Below, one piece after another: positions 39,876 to 44,353 of a stretch of 44,353 nt of DNA. Below the pieces are notes generated by a model, which was given only the letters and a program-made list of their open reading frames with translations, had not been told where the DNA came from and searched no databases. Position 1 is the first letter of the stretch, and every line of letters starts with the position of its first letter. The position numbers and the translations under genes are program-made. Source of the stretch: Mesorhizobium amorphae (GTDB lineage: Bacteria; Pseudomonadota; Alphaproteobacteria; Rhizobiales; Rhizobiaceae); the NCBI GenBank assembly GCA_003240775.1, contig QFNI01000033.1, positions 1-44,353 of the forward strand, given 5' to 3'.

Positions 39876-39884
39876 GGCAGCGGA

Positions 39885-40169
39885 TCAGGCGGCGGCCTTG
39901 GCGGCCACGAGGCCGTCGATCTTGGCGACGAGGTTCTTCATCACGAAGTATTCCTCGGTGGACGCCTTGCCGTCGTTGACTTCCTGCGTCCACTTCTCGA
40001 GCGGCACCTTGATGCCGAACTCCTTGTCGATGGCGAACACGATGTCGAGGAAGTCCAGGCTGTCGATGCCGAGATCGTCGATGGTGTGGCTTTCGGGCGT
40101 GATCGTGTCGCGGTCGATTTCGCTCGTGTCTGCGATGATCTGCGCGACCTTGTCGAATGTGCTCTGCAC
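39885..40169 (-). CDS. acpXL: Specialised acyl carrier protein AcpXL
   Basis: 94 residues from GTG at 40169 (GAGG upstream). The 4'-phosphopantetheine site is S37 in DDLGIDSLDFLDIVFAIDK. It is longer than housekeeping AcpP and carries the AcpXL-type extension WTQEVNDGKASTEEYFVMKN. AcpXL holds the very-long hydroxy fatty acid for lipid A. In Rhizobium a FabZ-like dehydratase gene normally follows; here the gap to fabF2XL is only 10 bp, so that gene is missing from this place. Confidence 0.92.
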   Translation of the reverse strand: MQSTFDKVAQIIADTSEIDRDTITPESHTIDDLGIDSLDFLDIVFAIDKEFGIKVPLEKWTQEVNDGKASTEEYFVMKNLVAKIDGLVAAKAAA

Positions 40170-40258
40170 GGGCTGCCTCGGAGAATTGGGGAAAAGGGCG
40201 TTTGGGCCGCTGTCTAATCGGTTTTGCCCAAAGGGGAAAGTCCCGGACGCCCTGTGGC

Positions 40259-40813
40259 TCAGTTGAACACGATCCGCCCGAGCACGCGCAGCCGCTCGCC
40301 TTCGGGCCGCACGATCACGGCTTCGCCCTCGCGCGCGCCCTGGCCGGTCAGCGCCTGGATCGTGCTCGCATGGGTCACGAGCACGAGGTTGCCCGGCCCG
40401 TCGAAGAGCCGGATGCGCTCGAGCACGGCTTGGGCCTGCGTTTCGGCGGCCGCTGGATCGCTCGGCACGGGGTCGAGCGCCGCAAGTTCCTCCACCGTTC
40501 CGCCGAAGGCCAGGCGCGCGGTGTCCTTGGCGCGGCAGAAGCGGCTCGCCACCACCTCGTCGGTGGGGGCCGCGCGCGCGGCGAACAGCGCGCCGATGCG
40601 GCGCGCTTGTTGCTGGCCGCGGTCGTCGAGCGGGCGCTGGGTCGCGCAGTGCTCGGGATCCACATGGGCGGGGTCGGCCATGCCCGCCGTGCGCGCATGG
40701 TTGAGCAGAACCGCATGCCCGCCCGCCCGCAGGAGGGCCCAGCCGGCTTCGGTGGCGCTTGCGGGCAGGCTTGCGAGAAACAGGAAAGCCAGCGCCGCAA
40801 ATGCTTTGATCAT
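40259..40813 (-). CDS. Exported histidine phosphatase-superfamily protein
   Basis: 184 residues from ATG at 40813, preceded by GGAGGA. A signal peptide covers about residues 1-21. The phosphoglycerate mutase-like fold is recognisable from DDRGQQQARRIGALFA, SRFCRAKDTARLAF and LVLVTHASTIQALTG. The usual RH motif that opens the active site reads NHAR here (AVLLNHARTAG), so the key Arg is replaced by Asn; activity may be changed or lost. A substrate is unknown. It stands alone, in the same direction as acpXL, 90 bp upstream of it. Confidence 0.8.
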   Translation of the reverse strand: MIKAFAALAFLFLASLPASATEAGWALLRAGGHAVLLNHARTAGMADPAHVDPEHCATQRPLDDRGQQQARRIGALFAARAAPTDEVVASRFCRAKDTARLAFGGTVEELAALDPVPSDPAAAETQAQAVLERIRLFDGPGNLVLVTHASTIQALTGQGAREGEAVIVRPEGERLRVLGRIVFN

Positions 40814-40917
40814 CAAGTCCTCCGTATGTCCCGAATATAGGAGGCGGGCGGAGCAAAGGAAAAGCCCGATGCCCCCACGGCTTGCGACAATCCGCAGCGC
40901 CCCCTAATCCCCCACGC

Positions 40918-41865
40918 ATGGCATCGCTTCTCGACACCGTGCTCTTCGTGTTCGGCCTGGTCGGCCTCGGCACGATCGCGGCCGGGAGCGGCTACCTGTC
41001 GGCCAAGGTGGGCGAGGGGCTCACCGAGTTCGCGGTCGGCGTCGCGCTGCCGCTTCTGTTGTTCCGCACCATGGTCTCCGCCGATTTCGGCGAGGGCGTG
41101 CCCTGGGCCTTCTGGGCCGCCTATTTCACGGCGGTCGCGGTGGCCTGGACGGTGGGGCACCTCATCACCACGCGGCTCTTCGGCCAGTCGAGTGCGGCGG
41201 GCGTCGTGGGCGGCGTGTCGGCGGCCTTCTCGAACCTGCTTCTGCTCGGCATCCCCTTCATCGGCGGCGTGCTCGGCCAGCAGGCCTTCGAGGCGCTGTC
41301 CCTGATCCTCGCCATCCACCTGCCGATCATGCTTTTTGCTTCCGTGATCCTGTTCCAGCTCTTCGGCCGGGGGGAAGGCAAGGTCAGCGTGGCGACGGCG
41401 CTGCGCCAGTTCTTTGGGCGCCTCGCGCGCAACCCCTTGATCGTGGGCATCGCGCTCGGCACGCTTTGGCGCGTGAGCGGGCTGCCGCTGCCCGGCTTCC
41501 TGGACCGGCTGGTCGGCGCGCTCGCGGGGATCGCTGGGCCGGTGGCGCTGTTTGCCGTGGGCTTCAGCCTCGTGCGCTACGGCATCCTGGGCAATCTCCG
41601 CCATGCGGCGCTGCTTGCCGCGGTCAAGCTTGTGCTGATGCCTGCGGTGGCCCTTGCCGCGGCACTTCTCTTCGGCCTGCCGCCGCTTCTGGTGAAGGTC
41701 GTGGTGTGCGCGGCCGGGCTGCCCGCGGGCGTCAACTCCTACCTGATCGCCACCCAGTTCGGCACGGGGCAGGGCCTCGCTTCCAACGCCATGACGCTTT
41801 CCACGGCACTCGCGGTGCTTTCCACCTCGTTCTGGCTCCTGGTCCTGCAGCACGTGGTCGGCTGA
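40918..41865 (+). CDS. AEC (auxin efflux carrier) family transporter
   Basis: 315 residues from ATG at 40918; a TTG at 40882 is possible but less likely. About ten hydrophobic segments fill the protein: LFVFGLVGLGTIAAGSGYL at the start, a central LLLGIPFIGGVLG, and LPAGVNSYLIATQFGTGQGL in the C-terminal half, the known AEC pattern. AEC proteins move small organic anions such as malonate and malate. The substrate is not predictable. A poor ribosome binding site precedes it. The gene is followed by the aldehyde dehydrogenase gene after 60 bp. Confidence 0.88.
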   Translation: MASLLDTVLFVFGLVGLGTIAAGSGYLSAKVGEGLTEFAVGVALPLLLFRTMVSADFGEGVPWAFWAAYFTAVAVAWTVGHLITTRLFGQSSAAGVVGGVSAAFSNLLLLGIPFIGGVLGQQAFEALSLILAIHLPIMLFASVILFQLFGRGEGKVSVATALRQFFGRLARNPLIVGIALGTLWRVSGLPLPGFLDRLVGALAGIAGPVALFAVGFSLVRYGILGNLRHAALLAAVKLVLMPAVALAAALLFGLPPLLVKVVVCAAGLPAGVNSYLIATQFGTGQGLASNAMTLSTALAVLSTSFWLLVLQHVVG

Positions 41866-41925
41866 CCGGTTGTTGGCGGGGGTCTCGTGCGTTAGATCGG
41901 GCCGGACGAAGATTGGAGGCCTGTG

Positions 41926-43383
41926 ATGCTGCAGAAATCGAGCCCGTATTTGCGCGAAGCCAACCTGATCGGCGGCGAATGGGTGCCGGCCGACGACGGC
42001 GCCACCATCGACGTGACCAACCCCGCCAACGGCCAGCGCATCGGCACCATCCCCAAATCCGGCGGCGCCGAGACCCGGCGCGCCGTCGAGGCGGCGGAGA
42101 AAGCCTTCCAGAGCTTTCGCAAGACCTCCGCGCTCGAGCGCCACAAGCTGCTTCGCCGCCTGCACGACCTGATCCTGGAAAACCAGGAAACGCTGGCCGA
42201 GCTTCTGACCACCGAGCAGGGCAAGTCGCTCGCCGAGGCCAAGGGCGAGGTCGGCATGTCCGCGGCCTATGTGCTGTGGTTCGCCGAGCAGGCGCGCCGC
42301 GTCTATGGCGAGACGATCCCGAGCCCGTGGGCCGACCGCCGCATCATGGTCACCAAGGAGCCGACGGGCGTGGTGGCGGCGATCACGCCGTGGAACTTCC
42401 CCTCCTCCATGCTCGCCCGCAAGATAGCACCTGCCCTCGCCGCAGGCTGCACGGTGGTGGTGAAGCCCGCGACCCAGACGCCTTATTCCGCGCTCGCCTG
42501 GGGCGTGCTCGCCGAAGAAGCCGGCTTCCCGGCGGGCTGCGTCAACATCGTGACCGGCAAGGCCGGCGACATCGGCGACGAGCTTTGCGCCAACCCGCTC
42601 GTCAAGAAGATCACCTTCACGGGCTCGACCGAGGTCGGCAAGATCCTCATCGCCAAGGCGGCTTCCACCGTGAAGAAGGTCTCAATGGAATTGGGCGGCA
42701 ACGCGCCCTTCCTGGTGTTCGACGACGCCGACCTGGACCGCGCCGTGGAAGGCGCGCTGCTCGCCAAGTTCCGCAATTCCGGCCAGACCTGCGTCTGCAC
42801 CAACCGCTTCTTCGTGCAGGCGGGCATCTACGACCGCTTCCTGGAGAAGTTCGCGGCGGGCACGGCCAAGCTCAAGGTCGGCTCGGGCCTGGAGGAAGGC
42901 ACCCAGCAGGGCCCGCTGATCGACGAGAAGGCCGTGGAAAAGGTCGAGGAATTCGTGGCCGACGCGTTGGCCAAGGGCGGAAGCGTCGTGTCGGGCGGCA
43001 AGCGCCATGAACTCGGCGGCTCCTTCTTCCAGCCCACCGTGATCAAGGACGCCAAGCCCGACATGATGTTCATGAAGGAAGAGATCTTCGGCCCAGTGGC
43101 CCCCATCTTCCGCTTCGAGACCGAGGAAGAAGCCATCCGCCTCGCCAACGACACCGAATTCGGCCTGGCCGCCTATTTCTACACTTCCAATCTCGGCCGC
43201 GCCTTTCGCGTGTCCGAGGGCCTGAAATACGGCATGGTCGGCATCAACGAAGGCCTGATCACCACGGCCGAAGCGCCTTTCGGCGGCGTCAAGGAATCGG
43301 GCCTCGGCCGCGAAGGCGGGCACCAGGGCATCGAGGACTATCTCGACACCAAATATGTCTGCCTGGGCGGCCTCGGCCTCTGA
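41926..43383 (+). CDS. gabD: Succinate-semialdehyde dehydrogenase (NAD(P)+), GabD-like
   Basis: 485 residues from ATG at 41926 (GGAGG upstream; a GTG immediately before is possible). ALDH superfamily features: PWNFPSSMLARK (NAD site), FTGSTEVGKIL, the general base E255 in SMELGGNAP, and the nucleophile C289 in NSGQTCVCTNRF with the second Cys two residues on, a pattern common in GabD. It oxidises succinate semialdehyde to succinate. It lies 60 bp after the AEC gene and 4 bp before the epimerase gene. It could serve GABA breakdown with the aminotransferase at 26181. Confidence 0.88.
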   Translation: MLQKSSPYLREANLIGGEWVPADDGATIDVTNPANGQRIGTIPKSGGAETRRAVEAAEKAFQSFRKTSALERHKLLRRLHDLILENQETLAELLTTEQGKSLAEAKGEVGMSAAYVLWFAEQARRVYGETIPSPWADRRIMVTKEPTGVVAAITPWNFPSSMLARKIAPALAAGCTVVVKPATQTPYSALAWGVLAEEAGFPAGCVNIVTGKAGDIGDELCANPLVKKITFTGSTEVGKILIAKAASTVKKVSMELGGNAPFLVFDDADLDRAVEGALLAKFRNSGQTCVCTNRFFVQAGIYDRFLEKFAAGTAKLKVGSGLEEGTQQGPLIDEKAVEKVEEFVADALAKGGSVVSGGKRHELGGSFFQPTVIKDAKPDMMFMKEEIFGPVAPIFRFETEEEAIRLANDTEFGLAAYFYTSNLGRAFRVSEGLKYGMVGINEGLITTAEAPFGGVKESGLGREGGHQGIEDYLDTKYVCLGGLGL

Positions 43384-43387
43384 GCCG

Positions 43388-44353
43388 ATGGAGCGCGCGA
43401 CGATCCGTGGCGGTGGCTTGACGGCCACCGTCGTGCCCTGGGGCGCGGCCATCCAGGATTTGCGCCTCGACGGCCACGCGGCCCCGCTGGTGCTCGGGCA
43501 TGCCGACCCCGAGGGGTACCGCGCGAACGACGCCTATTTCGGGGCGATCGCGGGGCGCTACGCCAACCGCATCGCAGGCGGAAGGTTCACGCTCGACGGG
43601 GTGATGCATGATCTCCCGCGCAACTTCCTGGGACGCCATACCCTGCATGGCGGGGCAGACGGCTTTTCGGCGCGTGAGTGGGCGTTCGGGGCGGTTTCGG
43701 AGGATTCCGTCACGCTCCATTTGTCCGACCCCGATGGGCGCGAGGGCTTTCCCGGGCAGCTGGATGCTTCCGTCACCTACAGTGTGGGCGGGGAGGGCGT
43801 CTTGCGCGTTGCGATCGAGGCGCGTGCCGACCGCGCGACCGTGTGCAATCTCGCGCAGCACAGCTATTTCAACCTGGAAGACGGCGGCGCTTCCGACTGC
43901 CGCGCGCACCGCATGGCGATTCGTGCGGAGAGCTACCTGCCGGTGGACGAGGAACTGCTCCCCACGGGTGCCGTGGCGCCCGTCATGGGGACGGATTTCG
44001 ACTTTCGCGCCGAGCGCGAGATCGGGGCGTCGCGCGGGGGGTGTTTCGACCACAATTTCTGCTTGAGCCTGGCACGCGGCGACCTGCGCCTGGCGGCCCG
44101 CGCGCGGGCGCCGCGTTCGGGGGTGGAGCTGGAAGTCTGGACGACGGAGCCGGGGGTGCAGTTTTACTCGGGCGAGTATGTTCGGGCTGGGGGCGAGGGG
44201 CTGGATGGGGTGCGCTATGCCGCCCATTCCGGGTTTTGCCTGGAGCCGCAGGTCTGGCCGGATGCGCCCAACCGGCCGGATTTCCCGCAAGCGGTGTTGC
44301 GGGAGGGGGATGTGTATCGGCAGGAGACGGAGTTTCGGTTCCGGAGGGGGTAG
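43388..44353 (+). CDS. Aldose 1-epimerase (galactose mutarotase family)
   Basis: 321 residues from ATG at 43388; the stop TAG is the last three bases of the window. The mutarotase beta-sandwich blocks are present: GRYANRIAGGRF, LGRHTLHGG (catalytic His region), VCNLAQHSYFNL, and FCLEPQVWPDAPNRPDFP. It interconverts alpha and beta anomers of aldoses in the cytoplasm. The start lies 4 bp after the gabD stop, so it is likely translated from the same mRNA, although there is no obvious pathway link. Confidence 0.9.
   Translation: MERATIRGGGLTATVVPWGAAIQDLRLDGHAAPLVLGHADPEGYRANDAYFGAIAGRYANRIAGGRFTLDGVMHDLPRNFLGRHTLHGGADGFSAREWAFGAVSEDSVTLHLSDPDGREGFPGQLDASVTYSVGGEGVLRVAIEARADRATVCNLAQHSYFNLEDGGASDCRAHRMAIRAESYLPVDEELLPTGAVAPVMGTDFDFRAEREIGASRGGCFDHNFCLSLARGDLRLAARARAPRSGVELEVWTTEPGVQFYSGEYVRAGGEGLDGVRYAAHSGFCLEPQVWPDAPNRPDFPQAVLREGDVYRQETEFRFRRG

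Overview
The window is about 44 kb of high-GC DNA packed with genes and GC-ending codons. It reads as the chromosome of an alphaproteobacterium of the order Hyphomicrobiales (Rhizobiales), probably near Mesorhizobium, Aminobacter or Nitratireductor. The strongest markers are an AcpXL-type gene cluster for very-long-chain lipid A acyl groups, a LysR regulator that looks like LsrB/VtlR flanked by DUF1127 micro-proteins, and an entericidin lipoprotein. I saw no tRNA, rRNA, insertion sequence, CRISPR array or prophage. No stretch over 300 bases lacks a gene. Layout: 1-2859 holds a GlxA-type AraC regulator cut by the window edge, two DUF1127 genes and another tiny gene around the LysR gene. 3096-14881 is the core of a corrinoid- and tetrahydrofolate-dependent demethylation system: a pyridoxal kinase, a RACo-like corrinoid activator, a methyl-THF:corrinoid methyltransferase, a MetF/MetV-like reductase pair with a small partner, a DUF1638 protein, a corrinoid shuttle protein, an MttB-family methyltransferase and an Fe-S protein; exoD, a DUF4893 gene and an entericidin gene lie among them. 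14973-17780 carries a DUF2171 protein and an ECF sigma factor paired with a membrane VWA protein. 17788-27920 returns to methylated amines: a homocysteine methyltransferase of the betaine type, an XRE regulator, a desaturase, a solute-binding-like protein, a dimethylglycine dehydrogenase-like flavoprotein, a second MttB paralogue and a class III aminotransferase. 28215-34381 has a TSUP permease, a TerB protein and a complete peptide-type ABC importer. 34576-40169 has an L,D-transpeptidase and the acpXL-fabF2-fabF1-adh-lpxXL cluster. 40259-44353 ends with a phosphatase-like protein, an AEC transporter, a succinate-semialdehyde dehydrogenase and an aldose epimerase. How the genes may work together (inference): MttB paralogues would move a methyl group from a quaternary amine to the corrinoid protein. 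The MeTr enzyme would pass it to tetrahydrofolate, MetF/MetV would oxidise methyl-THF to methylene-THF, and the RACo-like ATPase would rescue oxidised cobalt. The dimethylglycine dehydrogenase-like enzyme and the betaine-homocysteine methyltransferase suggest glycine betaine or a relative as substrate. Neither MttB gene has an in-frame amber codon, so this is a non-pyrrolysine system. Two features stand out: Arg/Gly-rich basic tails on the four expected partners of the corrinoid protein and on the homocysteine methyltransferase, while the corrinoid protein starts with an acidic segment; and a shared palindrome upstream of the MeTr and homocysteine methyltransferase genes.
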